The notes under the pieces were generated by a model. That model searched no databases. It had not been told where the DNA came from and saw only the letters and a program-made list of their open reading frames with translations. Below are positions 1 to 7,752 of a stretch of 64,000 bases of DNA, one piece after another. The position numbers and the translations under genes were made by a program. Origin of the DNA: Candidatus Enterococcus courvalinii. GTDB taxonomy: Bacteria; Bacillota; Bacilli; Lactobacillales; Enterococcaceae. The stretch spans positions 30,610-94,609 of the forward strand of contig NZ_JAFLWI010000003.1 of assembly GCF_017315945.1 (NCBI RefSeq), in the 5' to 3' direction. Position 1 is the first letter of the stretch. Each line of letters begins with the position of its first letter.

Positions 1-605
1 CGAGTTTCATCTTTTATTGGTGAAGAATAGTACATTAAAATAATGATAGCTGGTACATATATATCTTTATGTGTTCTAAAATCAGTCATTTTGAGCCAAT
101 TAATTTTACTTTCTCGTGTAAAATCATCAAACATAAAATTTTCATTTTCAAATTGTTGTTTCGAAAAAATTTTTATTTCATCAGGATCAATGAGATTATA
201 ATTTTTCTGCTTCAACTCGTTATAGCTACCAATAATTGTTTTATCTTTAACCTTAAAAAACTCAAGACATGCCATTAGTCTTTCAAAAGTTTCACCTAAT
301 GAAGAACAAATAGCTTTATACATTGAGAATCCTTTTCCACCAGCGAAGATAGATTCATTTAACTTTACAGACATGCTTGATTTTTCTAACAAGTAATTAA
401 ACAAATAATTTACATTTAAAAACTCGCAATTTCCAATAAATAATGGACACTCTGACGATGGCGCTAATACGATATCTAGCTTCTTAATTAGGTTGAAGTA
501 GCCTAGATATTCTTTCATCTCTTGATAATTAAGAAAGTCATCTTCATCAATAATAGGTGGTTCAGATATATTTTTATTATTAATGATGTTAATTTTTAGT
601 CCCAT
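1..605 (-). CDS. YcaO-family cyclodehydratase (TOMM), N-terminal part, cut by window edge
   Basis: This reading frame starts at an ATG at 605 and runs off the left edge, so only about 201 residues are visible. It contains the YcaO ATP-binding signature GGKGFSMYKAICSSLGETFE, in which the Ser-x-x-Glu-x-x-x-Arg arrangement (SSLGETFER) is typical of the family. In TOMM pathways YcaO proteins use ATP to cyclise Cys, Ser or Thr of a precursor peptide to azolines. The start overlaps the 3' end of the ABC permease gene by about 10 nt, so it is translationally coupled and is the SagD-like member of the operon. The partner that binds the leader peptide would be the E1-like protein at 4713-5597. Family assignment is firm; the exact product is unknown. 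Confidence 0.85.
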   Translation of the reverse strand, partial: MGLKINIINNKNISEPPIIDEDDFLNYQEMKEYLGYFNLIKKLDIVLAPSSECPLFIGNCEFLNVNYLFNYLLEKSSMSVKLNESIFAGGKGFSMYKAICSSLGETFERLMACLEFFKVKDKTIIGSYNELKQKNYNLIDPDEIKIFSKQQFENENFMFDDFTRESKINWLKMTDFRTHKDIYVPAIIILMYYSSPIKDET

Positions 606-1354
606 TTCACTTTTAACCTCCCCAATAATACAAAAAATACTATTGTAATCGCTGAAATATATATAATATTATCTGCTATCTCATTTAAATTGACCCTAGA
701 AATCCATAAATACTGTGCTATTTGAATACAGTGATACATAGGGAATATATAAGCTATTTTCTGAACAGCCACTGGTAATGATTCTACCGGCATAACAACT
801 CCTGAGGTAAATATAAGAGATAAAAATAACCCAGATGTAACCATATTTGCGGTTCTAGAACCCTTTACTAATAGCGCAATTAAGAATCCTAATCCATCAA
901 AAATTACGATCATAGCTCCGTAAAGTAAAAGAAATAACAACGTTTCTGATATTCCCATATGCCATCTAGCACCGTAGACTATTATAGAAATTACAGTAAA
1001 AATGCACGTACTAAGCAACCCTACAAAGGCAAAAACTGATATAAGAGCAATGAAATATGTTCTGAATTTTATCGGATATGTTATATACCGTTTTAGAACC
1101 TCCTGATCTTTTAATTCAATGATAGTAATTGGAACACCCATTAACCCCACATTTGTTAATAAAAAAACAACATTGGTTGGCACTATTGTATCGATTCCTA
1201 GTATATCTTTTCCATAATTTGTGACCTCTCTTCCAAAAGCTCCACCAAAAACAATAGTAAATATTATTGGTAATACAATCATGAAAAATAAAGATACTGG
1301 TTCTCTCATTAAAGCTTTGAACTCAATAGTAAAAAAAGCTTTAAACTCCCGCAT
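596..1354 (-). CDS. ABC-2 type transporter permease (SagH/I-like)
   Basis: A roughly 252-residue membrane protein with an N-terminal cytoplasmic stretch followed by about six hydrophobic helices (for example SLFFMIVLPIIFTIVFGG near the N-terminus), the usual plan of ABC-2 permeases. The frame is open further upstream, but the ATG at 1354 has a strong GGGGAGAG ribosome site 5 nt away and gives a normal family length, so I chose it. It overlaps the end of the ATPase gene by 14 nt and that of the YcaO gene by 10 nt, so the three are one operon. By analogy with SagGHI of streptolysin S it should export the matured peptide or give self-immunity. The substrate is inferred from context only. Confidence 0.8.
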   Translation of the reverse strand: MREFKAFFTIEFKALMREPVSLFFMIVLPIIFTIVFGGAFGREVTNYGKDILGIDTIVPTNVVFLLTNVGLMGVPITIIELKDQEVLKRYITYPIKFRTYFIALISVFAFVGLLSTCIFTVISIIVYGARWHMGISETLLFLLLYGAMIVIFDGLGFLIALLVKGSRTANMVTSGLFLSLIFTSGVVMPVESLPVAVQKIAYIFPMYHCIQIAQYLWISRVNLNEIADNIIYISAITIVFFVLLGRLKVKWD

Positions 1355-2249
1355 CAATCTCTCCCCTTTCATGGCTATATCTACCAGTATGATAAAAATA
1401 AATATCTTCAAAATCTAGATATGTGATCCTATATCCTTCGTCTTCAAAATTGAAATGAGATACTTTTTTTTCCATTCCAATATAATAGCTGTACAATGTT
1501 CCCGACACTTTTAGTTCGTACTCTACTCCCCTCTTTTTCAATTCATATTCTACTATCTCATGCTTATCTCTTCTAATTTTGACAACATGCGTTTTGTTAG
1601 TTTTTGATCTTAATTCTTTCAAGCTACCTTCAAGTATTAACTTCCCATTATCAAGAAGAAAAATATAGTCTGAATACTGAGCAGCCTGATTTAAATAGTG
1701 ATCTGACACAATTACCATTCTATCCTGAGACACCTCAGTAATCATATTCCATATCTCATTCCTACTAAACGAATCTAAGCCCGAAACTGGTTCATCTAAA
1801 ATAATTATATCTTGACTCGCTAACAAGGTCATTGCCACTAACAATCTCCGCTTTGTCCCTCCAGACAATTTCTTCGTTTTGTATTTTAGATATTTCTCTA
1901 ATCCATATTTTTCCAAGTATAAATTCATATCTACATTTTTAATTCCAAAAAGCTTCATAATCATTTGTATCTCTTCGTATACATAACAATTTCTTCTTAG
2001 TGAATTTTGCTGCGACATAAACCCAATTCTTTTTTTTGCTTCTATGCTATTCGCAGAAGCTCCCATGATTTTTACTTCACCACTTGTTTGTGCCCTTAAG
2101 CCAACAATTATTTCTAGTAGGGTACTCTTTCCAGATCCATTTGGGCCAGCAATAAGATATATTCCAGGTTTGTTAACCCGAATATTAATATTCTTCAATA
2201 CAACATTCGATTTATAACTTTTAAATAAATTTTTAATAGTAACAGCCAT
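1341..2249 (-). CDS. ABC transporter ATP-binding protein (SagG-like)
   Basis: A 302-residue single nucleotide-binding domain. Visible motifs are Walker A GPNGSGKST near residue 36, the signature LSGGTKRRL near 128, Walker B IIILDEP and the switch His in SDH. The C-terminal 80 residues form an extra accessory domain, common in ABC-2 exporters of peptides and antibiotics. It sits directly after the CPBP protease gene (1 nt apart) and overlaps the permease gene, so the two make one exporter. Export or immunity for the TOMM product is inferred from the neighbouring YcaO, E1-like and SagB-type genes. Confidence 0.85.
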   Translation of the reverse strand: MAVTIKNLFKSYKSNVVLKNINIRVNKPGIYLIAGPNGSGKSTLLEIIVGLRAQTSGEVKIMGASANSIEAKKRIGFMSQQNSLRRNCYVYEEIQMIMKLFGIKNVDMNLYLEKYGLEKYLKYKTKKLSGGTKRRLLVAMTLLASQDIIILDEPVSGLDSFSRNEIWNMITEVSQDRMVIVSDHYLNQAAQYSDYIFLLDNGKLILEGSLKELRSKTNKTHVVKIRRDKHEIVEYELKKRGVEYELKVSGTLYSYYIGMEKKVSHFNFEDEGYRITYLDFEDIYFYHTGRYSHERGEIDAGV

Positions 2250-2250
2250 A

Positions 2251-2850
2251 TTATTTACCTCGCATTTGATAGGGTCTACACGCTAAAAAATTATAGAATA
2301 AATGCAACACGATACTAAAAATAATGTTTTGAGTTTCTATCATCGTAAAACCAAGTATGAATCCCAAAATAGTTTTAGACACAAGATCCTGTTTCGAAAA
2401 AAAAATATGCACACTTCCAAACGTGAAAGAAGAAATTATTAAATAACTCCAACAACTTAAGTGAGATGCGTTGTCAAATATAATTGGTAATCGAAACGCC
2501 AATTCTTCTATTGTCATTATGGGTATACTAAATAGAAATTTGACGATATTTAATTTACCTGTTATATAATACTTTACATCTAATATTATTGTTTTATTGA
2601 TAATAATATTCACAACCAATTTTTCTAATAAGTAGAAAAGCGTAATTAATATAGTGTATCTCAAGGCGATTAGTGGGGTACAAAATGTAATTTGATAATT
2701 ACCTTTCCAAAAATATATTAGTACCACAAACCCCAAAATTACTATAGTTATCATATAAATCAACAGCAGATTCTTTTTTTGCACTTTTTTATTTAATAAT
2801 ATTACAAATATGCTCAACAGTATCAACAAAACAGAATATCGCGTTACCAT
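2251..2850 (-). CDS. CPBP (Abi/CAAX) intramembrane protease, SagE-like
   Basis: A 199-residue protein of five to six membrane helices. The three CPBP motifs are present: EELAFR (EExxxR) near residue 119, FGSVH (FxxxH) near 145, and HLFYN (HxxxN) near 184, which form the intramembrane metalloprotease site. In the streptolysin S cluster the equivalent protein SagE is linked to leader cleavage or immunity, and the same role is likely here. The start overlaps the SagB-type gene by 7 nt and the stop is 1 nt from the ATPase gene, so it is translationally coupled. Protease versus pure immunity function cannot be told from sequence. Confidence 0.8.
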   Translation of the reverse strand: MVTRYSVLLILLSIFVILLNKKVQKKNLLLIYMITIVILGFVVLIYFWKGNYQITFCTPLIALRYTILITLFYLLEKLVVNIIINKTIILDVKYYITGKLNIVKFLFSIPIMTIEELAFRLPIIFDNASHLSCWSYLIISSFTFGSVHIFFSKQDLVSKTILGFILGFTMIETQNIIFSIVLHLFYNFLACRPYQMRGK

Positions 2851-3701
2851 ACACTTTTAGATGTATCACTCTTGTATCCAAAACTTGCTGTCAAAATTGG
2901 ATAATCATTTTTTGTCAATTCTAACGTATCTTCTAATACATGTTCTAGATAGCCTGCAACAACACAACTTGAAATACCTAAATTTTCAGCTAATAATTCT
3001 AAATATGCAATTGCTATTCCGGAGTCAACATGAGCCATTCGGTATGCTCTTTTATAATACTTTGGAACGACTCTTGATAAATCAGCAACAAGTACCGTAA
3101 CAAAATTTCCATAAACGGTAAATTCATTTTGATAATTGATTTTTGCAATGATTTCTCTATAATTTCCATAGTCCATTTGGCATAATCTATTATTTATGAA
3201 ATCATAATAATATAAACCTTTCTCAATACTTTCCACGTTATTTACAAAAATATACAAATCTAAATAATTTAATCCTCCTTGACTATTAATATATTTGAAT
3301 GGATAATCTCTCTGATCATATGCTCCGCGAGTTATGCTTTTGACACCAAAACTGTAATAAATAATATTACTAAACGCCTCAAAAGAGATGGTTTTATTTT
3401 GATAATCTCTTATTGAGTTCCGATTTTTTATTATTTTATACAGGTTATTAGCAGTACCATCCTCTTCTGGAGCTAATTTGTAAAATTTATTTGATTCATC
3501 TATAATTTCCTTTTTAGTATGAATAATATAGTATTCGTCATGTAAATACTTCATGTAATTTTGAGTCTTAAATGGTGTATCATCAATGACTTCATGAAGT
3601 ATGCCTACCTGCTCCAAATCATCATACTTTGAAATATTTTCTTTAATTTTATTAATTTCATCAGCATAATACTGACTTCTATTTTCTAACAATTTCCCCA
3701 C
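2844..3701 (-). CDS. SagB-type FMN-dependent azoline dehydrogenase
   Basis: A 285-residue nitroreductase-fold protein. The region from about residue 92 (KNRNSIRDYQ) onward has the SagB pattern: the N-terminal SIRDY flavin-contact motif and a later block YYKRAYRMAHVDSGIAIAYL that matches the helix carrying active-site residues in McbC/SagB. Such enzymes oxidise azolines to thiazoles or oxazoles with FMN. Its first about 90 residues look like the TOMM-specific N-terminal extension. A second, weaker homologue lies just upstream at 3874-4683, so the active enzyme may be a heteromer. No precursor peptide is encoded in the 172-nt gap between the two. Confidence 0.8.
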   Translation of the reverse strand: MGKLLENRSQYYADEINKIKENISKYDDLEQVGILHEVIDDTPFKTQNYMKYLHDEYYIIHTKKEIIDESNKFYKLAPEEDGTANNLYKIIKNRNSIRDYQNKTISFEAFSNIIYYSFGVKSITRGAYDQRDYPFKYINSQGGLNYLDLYIFVNNVESIEKGLYYYDFINNRLCQMDYGNYREIIAKINYQNEFTVYGNFVTVLVADLSRVVPKYYKRAYRMAHVDSGIAIAYLELLAENLGISSCVVAGYLEHVLEDTLELTKNDYPILTASFGYKSDTSKSVW

Positions 3702-3873
3702 CTACTTTAGTAAAATTTCTTTCGCTAAGCTAACTATATGTCTAAGATATATTTAAAATAAGTAAGCTCAAGTCTAACTGATTGAATTTGTAGCAATTTG
3801 ATAATAGCTATCCTATTTTAGGACGTATTCAACTGATTCTTCTTTGTAAAAGAATATTTTAGATTTTTCAGAT

Positions 3874-4683
3874 TCATATTTCCGAAATAACAAGTAAATT
3901 TAGAATACTTTTATCAATACCGTCAATATTAAATATTTTGTGAACTTCTAGATTATCAAAGTAGCGCAAGAGAACTACATTTTTACTTTTTTTTAAATAG
4001 GAATACATTCTTTCAATAAGCTGCCCATAAGTGATTAAAGCATCTCGATATCCAAACTCTCCTAAAAAAAGACATTCTCTAACTGGAATAAATATTGGTA
4101 CTATTATCATTTCATCATTTGAAATTTTATCAAAGCTCTCTTCATTTTGGAAAAATTGATTTTCATATAGCAATTCGATTTTTTCTCTACAATTTTTTCT
4201 CCATGTAAATATAAAATTTTTTCCTGGAAGATATTGATATATTGCATCTCCTTTATATATCAATATATCTATACACTGATAGTCTTCTAATGCAAATGTG
4301 TTCAAATGTTCTATTAGGCCTTCTATCTCCACGGAAAGTTCGTTAATAAATCTATACTTTTCTTGTTTTATTACGTATTCTGAGTCTTCTGGATGAATCG
4401 TTTCTTTTGCCCACTCAATTGATTTTTTGTAAAGTTTTAGATTTTTCTCCATTTCATCGGAGATAATAAAATTTGAATTCGTATGAAAAAAGCGTGAAGG
4501 TGAATAAAAATTGGGTGATGTATGCCTTAATGAAAAATAGGTTAAATTTTCTTCAAAAAACTCAAAAGAATTATCTGAACGTATGCTATTCTCTTCAATG
4601 TATTTTTTAAAATTCGTTATTTCTTCTCCAGTAAATTTTGAATCTTCAGTTTCAAACATACTAGCATATTCTTTTTTTTCCAT
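3874..4683 (-). CDS. Degenerate SagB/nitroreductase-like protein of TOMM cluster
   Basis: A 269-residue protein I could not assign by a catalytic motif. Its C-terminal third (GYRDALITYGQLIERMYSYL, then LRYFDNLEVHKIFNIDGID) follows the same order as the C-terminal helix and DD-loop of SagB-type dehydrogenases. The N-terminal SIRDY-type flavin motif is replaced by SLRHT near residue 51. It may be a structural or inactive partner of the dehydrogenase encoded next, as paired dehydrogenase-like proteins occur in some azole clusters. It lies 29 nt after the E1-like gene. Confidence in the coding region is high and in the relationship moderate. Confidence 0.6.
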   Translation of the reverse strand: MEKKEYASMFETEDSKFTGEEITNFKKYIEENSIRSDNSFEFFEENLTYFSLRHTSPNFYSPSRFFHTNSNFIISDEMEKNLKLYKKSIEWAKETIHPEDSEYVIKQEKYRFINELSVEIEGLIEHLNTFALEDYQCIDILIYKGDAIYQYLPGKNFIFTWRKNCREKIELLYENQFFQNEESFDKISNDEMIIVPIFIPVRECLFLGEFGYRDALITYGQLIERMYSYLKKSKNVVLLRYFDNLEVHKIFNIDGIDKSILNLLVISEI

Positions 4684-4712
4684 ATAATATATTCTCCCTC
4701 GAAATAGAATTA

Positions 4713-5597
4713 TTAAATAAATGGATGAGTAATGTTACCATCCCCTTGGCAACTAGGACAATTAGGAAATTTTAGTAATTTTATCTTTGTATTAACCATT
4801 CTTTCAAAATCAAATGAATATGCAAAGTTGTTTATTGAACCTTTAGATAAACAGTAATTAGTAATCAATAGCGTATTAAGCAGAAGTGAGGCTAAACATA
4901 TTGAAGAATATGTCATCAAAGAAGCAGCTTGCTGATTTTCAATTAACTTCTCCTTCATCACTTGATAATCCAACAGATTGTAAAAAGAAGATTCCCTAAG
5001 TAATTCGAAGTCATTATAACAACCCTTTTTTTGTGGATTTAATAGTGGGAGAACTATTCCCTCATTTCCATCTAAATACGAAATTAGGAACGGTTGATTA
5101 TTTTCAACAAATTTTTTATTAATCTTATAGAATAATTGTGGTGAGAAATAACTTGTAAAGCAAATGACTAAGTCTGTTTGATTAAGATCAAGATTACTTA
5201 TATCTAGGTTATCTAAAGTATATTTTCCCGTTATATTAAAATGCATGTTTAAATTGCAGAAATAGGTTGTAATATCTCTTTCAATTTCCTTGTTACAAAT
5301 AATCACAACATTTTGCTGTAGAGGTTTTACAGTTTTATCTTCTAAGATTTTTAAAGTAATCAGTCTCTCAATATATTCTTCAACAATTTCGGATGATAGT
5401 TCTAATTTTGCTATCATTTGTTTAATTAATTCACTTTTTTCTATTGGAAAACTTGATTTTTCGAATAGGTAATCTAAAAAGCCATCTTTACTCTCATCAA
5501 TAATATTGTATGAGTAGTTTGACAAACTTCCTTTTTTTACCAAGTATTCATATTTGTTGCATCGAATAAAAATTAATCCTTCATTTTTATTTATCAT
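4713..5597 (-). CDS. TOMM leader-binding E1-like (ThiF-type) protein, SagC-like
   Basis: About 294 residues. The ATG at 5597 was chosen because an AGGGGGA ribosome site lies 6-7 nt upstream; a longer frame would overlap the previous gene by 44 nt. The N-terminal 100 residues resemble a peptide-clamp (RRE/winged-helix) domain. The middle has a Rossmann-like strand (QNVVIICNKEIERDI) and the end has FPNCPSCQ, the CxxC zinc motif expected at the C-terminus of the E1-like fold. In azole pathways this protein binds the precursor leader and presents it to YcaO. The adenylation active site is not evident, as is normal for these non-catalytic homologues. It overlaps the preceding gene by 11 nt. Confidence 0.7.
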   Translation of the reverse strand: MINKNEGLIFIRCNKYEYLVKKGSLSNYSYNIIDESKDGFLDYLFEKSSFPIEKSELIKQMIAKLELSSEIVEEYIERLITLKILEDKTVKPLQQNVVIICNKEIERDITTYFCNLNMHFNITGKYTLDNLDISNLDLNQTDLVICFTSYFSPQLFYKINKKFVENNQPFLISYLDGNEGIVLPLLNPQKKGCYNDFELLRESSFYNLLDYQVMKEKLIENQQAASLMTYSSICLASLLLNTLLITNYCLSKGSINNFAYSFDFERMVNTKIKLLKFPNCPSCQGDGNITHPFI

Positions 5598-6099
5598 TAT
5601 TAATTCCCCCTGTTTCAAGATATAAGTCAAATCCCATTACTGTTCCATCATATGCAATATGCGAAACTTCTATAATATGATTTGCTTGAACATTGTATTG
5701 ATTTATTTGAACATTTTCATTTGTTTCCATTTTCATAAAGGCTTTAATAGCTTGATTAAATTTTTCCATATCATTTGGTATTGAAATCATCAATCCAGCT
5801 TTAATTATTACGTTGTTATTTAAAATATAATTATGGCTATCCAAAACAGAGTGTAAGTTTTCTAATAGTTGATCAATAACGATTTGCACTTCCATAGTTA
5901 CTGTTTTTTTGTACGTATTCCGTCCACATACTTTTGTGACAACAATATTTTTATGGCTGATATCACTGTCTCTTAATGCTTTCAGTAATTTATCAATTTC
6001 TTTTTTTATTTGCTGAGGGGTAGAAACTTCTTTACAAAAACCTATTGATTTACCCAGAGAGAACTTTTCATATTCTTTTGGTATCAGATTCTTTCTCAT
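5587..6099 (-). CDS. Hypothetical protein, first biosynthetic gene after agr-like module
   Basis: A 170-residue soluble protein that I do not recognise. It has no signal peptide, no membrane segment and no Cys/Ser/Thr-rich tail, so it is not an obvious TOMM precursor. Two halves can be seen: a helical start (PQQIKKEIDKLLKALRDSD) and a mixed alpha/beta part with strands IVVTKVCG, NVIIKAGLMISI and IIEVSHIAYDG. It starts at an ATG at 6099, about 44 nt downstream of the decayed agrD, and overlaps the E1-like gene by 11 nt, so it belongs to the operon. It could be a scaffold or immunity protein, but nothing in the sequence decides this. Confidence 0.6.
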   Translation of the reverse strand: MRKNLIPKEYEKFSLGKSIGFCKEVSTPQQIKKEIDKLLKALRDSDISHKNIVVTKVCGRNTYKKTVTMEVQIVIDQLLENLHSVLDSHNYILNNNVIIKAGLMISIPNDMEKFNQAIKAFMKMETNENVQINQYNVQANHIIEVSHIAYDGTVMGFDLYLETGGINNDK

Positions 6100-6142
6100 A
6101 TAAACATATACTTCTCCTTATATTTATTTAGTATTCGTTCTT

Positions 6143-6314
6143 CTATTTCTTTAATACGGTAGGCATTTTAGGCTCATAAAAGTATCTCGCACCACTATTT
6201 ACTCAAACACAACGTAACTGCTGCTAAAATAAAAATCATTCAACCTTTAACAACATTTTCTAATCTAATATTTCTTTGGTAGTTGCATAAAACTCTCTTC
6301 TGCTGATTTTTCAT
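6143..6314 (-). pseudogene. Decayed second agrD-like propeptide gene
   Basis: Just after agrD there is a broken copy. The frame from the ATG at 6314 encodes a basic N-terminus, hits a TGA, continues in frame as the hydrophobic stretch MIFILAAVTLCLSK, then needs a frameshift to reach FYEPKMPTVLKK and a stop at 6143. That tail closely matches FYEPKKPDILKK of the intact gene. At least one nonsense codon and one frameshift are required. A Cys codon survives in one frame near the expected ring position. I read it as a duplicated signal-peptide gene that has decayed; a sequencing fault alone would have to explain several lesions. Confidence 0.55.
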
Positions 6315-6345
6315 TTTATTTAGCTCATATATCAAGATTTAAAAA

Positions 6346-6495
6346 TTATTTTTTCAATATATCTGGTTTTTTCGGCTCGTAAAAGCTAAAAAAGCACCCA
6401 GTTGGACTTTCACTTACAAAAATTGCTAATGCTACAAAAAGCGAGCAACATATCTCTTTGAAACGATAACCTTTATCTTTAAACATTCCTCTCAT
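6346..6495 (-). CDS. AgrD-like cyclic autoinducer propeptide (49 aa)
   Basis: A 49-residue gene whose ATG overlaps the agrB stop codon (ATGA). It has the three AgrD parts: a basic amphipathic/hydrophobic N-terminus (KGYRFKEICCSLFVALAIFV), a short signal region PTGCFFSF, and a charged C-terminal tail YEPKKPDILKK. Cys34 followed by four residues (F-F-S-F) before the tail fits the five-membered thiolactone ring of Agr peptides, with AgrB cutting between F38 and Y39. The predicted signal is a TGCFFSF-type cyclic peptide; its N-terminal trimming point is unknown. It should be read by the kinase at 8466-9842. Ring form is inferred from the family. Confidence 0.8.
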   Translation of the reverse strand: MRGMFKDKGYRFKEICCSLFVALAIFVSESPTGCFFSFYEPKKPDILKK

Positions 6496-7112
6496 TTTAC
6501 ACACTTCCTTTTTAGAATTTCATTTGGAATTGTTAAGCATGTTGCCAATAGGGTTCCATAGATAATTAAAATACTACAGTCGCTACTAAATACCGTTGAA
6601 ATACTCATCAAAAATATTCCAAGAATAATACTGCACTTCTTTAACTTCTTAACTTGTCCTTCATCTTTAATTTCATTCTCCTTTGTGAATGAAGGTGCTG
6701 TAATAAACAAAGTAACAACTAATAAAAATGTCAAAACTAAAACTTGAAATACAGTGGCAGAGATATTTAGATTTGCTATAAAGCAAGGAACAATTGAGAA
6801 AGCTATTATGCTAAGAATAGTGCAACTTATACTAGTTTTGGCATGGTACCCAAAACTAGCCCTTCGCAAAATGCAATACGGTACATATGCTGTCAGAGTT
6901 GCTTTTAATGAGAATAGAGTAGTCGAGAAGAGGAAGATAACAATAATTTTGGATAGATTGACTATTAAAATCTCAATACCATAGTTTATTTGAGCTTTCT
7001 TATAAGGATCGGTAATTTGATTTGTACATAATAATGTAGATAGTATAGACGCTATTCTTTCTTCTAGTATTTCTTCCAACTCCTTTAAAAAGTAGCCGAT
7101 ATTCCAAATCAA
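6492..7112 (-). CDS. AgrB-like autoinducer-processing membrane protease
   Basis: A 206-residue membrane protein of the accessory gene regulator B family. The catalytic pair is visible in RRASFGYHAKTSISC, with the His and Cys seven residues apart as in AgrB, and APSFTKENEIKDE matches the conserved loop after the third helix. It cuts the AgrD C-terminal tail and forms the thiolactone. The only start giving a full N-terminus is TTG at 7112; an AAGGA ribosome site lies about 13 nt upstream, which is long, so translation may be weak. It overlaps agrD by 4 nt. Confidence 0.85.
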   Translation of the reverse strand: MIWNIGYFLKELEEILEERIASILSTLLCTNQITDPYKKAQINYGIEILIVNLSKIIVIFLFSTTLFSLKATLTAYVPYCILRRASFGYHAKTSISCTILSIIAFSIVPCFIANLNISATVFQVLVLTFLLVVTLFITAPSFTKENEIKDEGQVKKLKKCSIILGIFLMSISTVFSSDCSILIIYGTLLATCLTIPNEILKRKCVK

Positions 7113-7198
7113 TCATTTAGGTGTTTCCTTGAACATCCGCATATTACAAAGCCACCATTTCAGAAAGAAGGTCACAGAAATATTACCTGGGTAGGTAT

Positions 7199-7586
7199 TT
7201 AACTACTACTGATCTGAATTGATCCTGAAAACTCACCTTCAATTTGAAGTTTTCTCACACCCTCGTTGATGACAATTCCATTCTGCCCATCTTCAAGAGA
7301 ATACTCTTGTCCGTCAACTAACAAGGTAGCTTCTCCGCTGGAAATATCTGCATAAACTTCTTTAGTATCAATATTTCTAGGCACTGTAATCTCTTTCTTA
7401 CTTCTAAAATTTTCAGTATCAAAGATCAATTCTTCATTTGTCTTAAAATACTTAATTTTATCAGCCGTGTAGTTTTTACTCGTAACATGCAGACTATATC
7501 CGCCTGTTATACCCCAGAGCATTAAGACCTATCAAGAGTACCAGTAACAAACAAAAGCCAGTAATTAAGAGAGAGCTTTTTTTCAT
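7199..7586 (-). pseudogene. Small membrane-anchored protein, frameshifted after signal/TM segment
   Basis: From the ATG at 7586 (GAGGACG ribosome site) a 30-codon frame encodes MKKSSLLITGFCLLLVLLIG and stops soon after. Shifting one base at CTTAATG continues the membrane helix into MLWGITGGYSLHVTSKNY and a 107-residue extracytoplasmic domain rich in beta strands (KKEITVPRNIDTKEVYADIS). Removing a single A restores one frame of about 128 codons. The protein looks like a membrane-anchored beta-rich domain; no enzyme motif is visible. It is the first gene downstream of the putative quorum-sensing promoter, ahead of agrB. Either a recent frameshift or a base-calling error. Confidence 0.6.
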
Positions 7587-7683
7587 AAAATCGTCCTCAC
7601 CCAGAGGTATTAATAAGCAAAAAATAATATTTGATTCTGATTACAGTAGTAAAGTAACACGCTTCGAAACAAAGATGTTTGAA

Positions 7684-7714
7684 CTTTCCTAGAACATGGT
7701 ATTTTGTTCCTAAA
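7684..7714 (-). promoter_or_regulatory. Putative AgrA/FsrA-type response regulator boxes before the agrB/TOMM operon
   Basis: On the minus strand there are two copies, TTTAGGAAC and CTAGGAAAG, with starts 22 bp apart (two helical turns). This resembles the direct-repeat sites of FsrA in E. faecalis, built around AGGAA. The stretch TAGGAAAGTTC and a following CATCTTTGTT (7668-7677) recur before the kinase gene. The likely reader is the LytTR regulator at 7751-8485. Confidence 0.55.
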
Positions 7715-7717
7715 CGC

Positions 7718-7752
7718 AAAAAAGGTAGGAGTCTGTACGACTACTACCTTTT
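7718..7752 (-). terminator. Terminator of kinase-regulator operon
   Basis: The stem AAAGGTAG/CTACCTTT encloses a roughly 15-nt loop and is followed on the minus strand by a T-run. It overlaps the stop codon of the response regulator gene and separates that operon from the downstream promoter. Confidence 0.7.

Noticed and set aside
69..278. Plus-strand 69-codon frame at the left edge
   Set aside because: It is antisense to the YcaO gene, whose motifs are clear on the minus strand.
5587..6099. TOMM precursor peptide
   Set aside because: At 170 residues without a Cys/Ser/Thr-rich core it does not look like a substrate.
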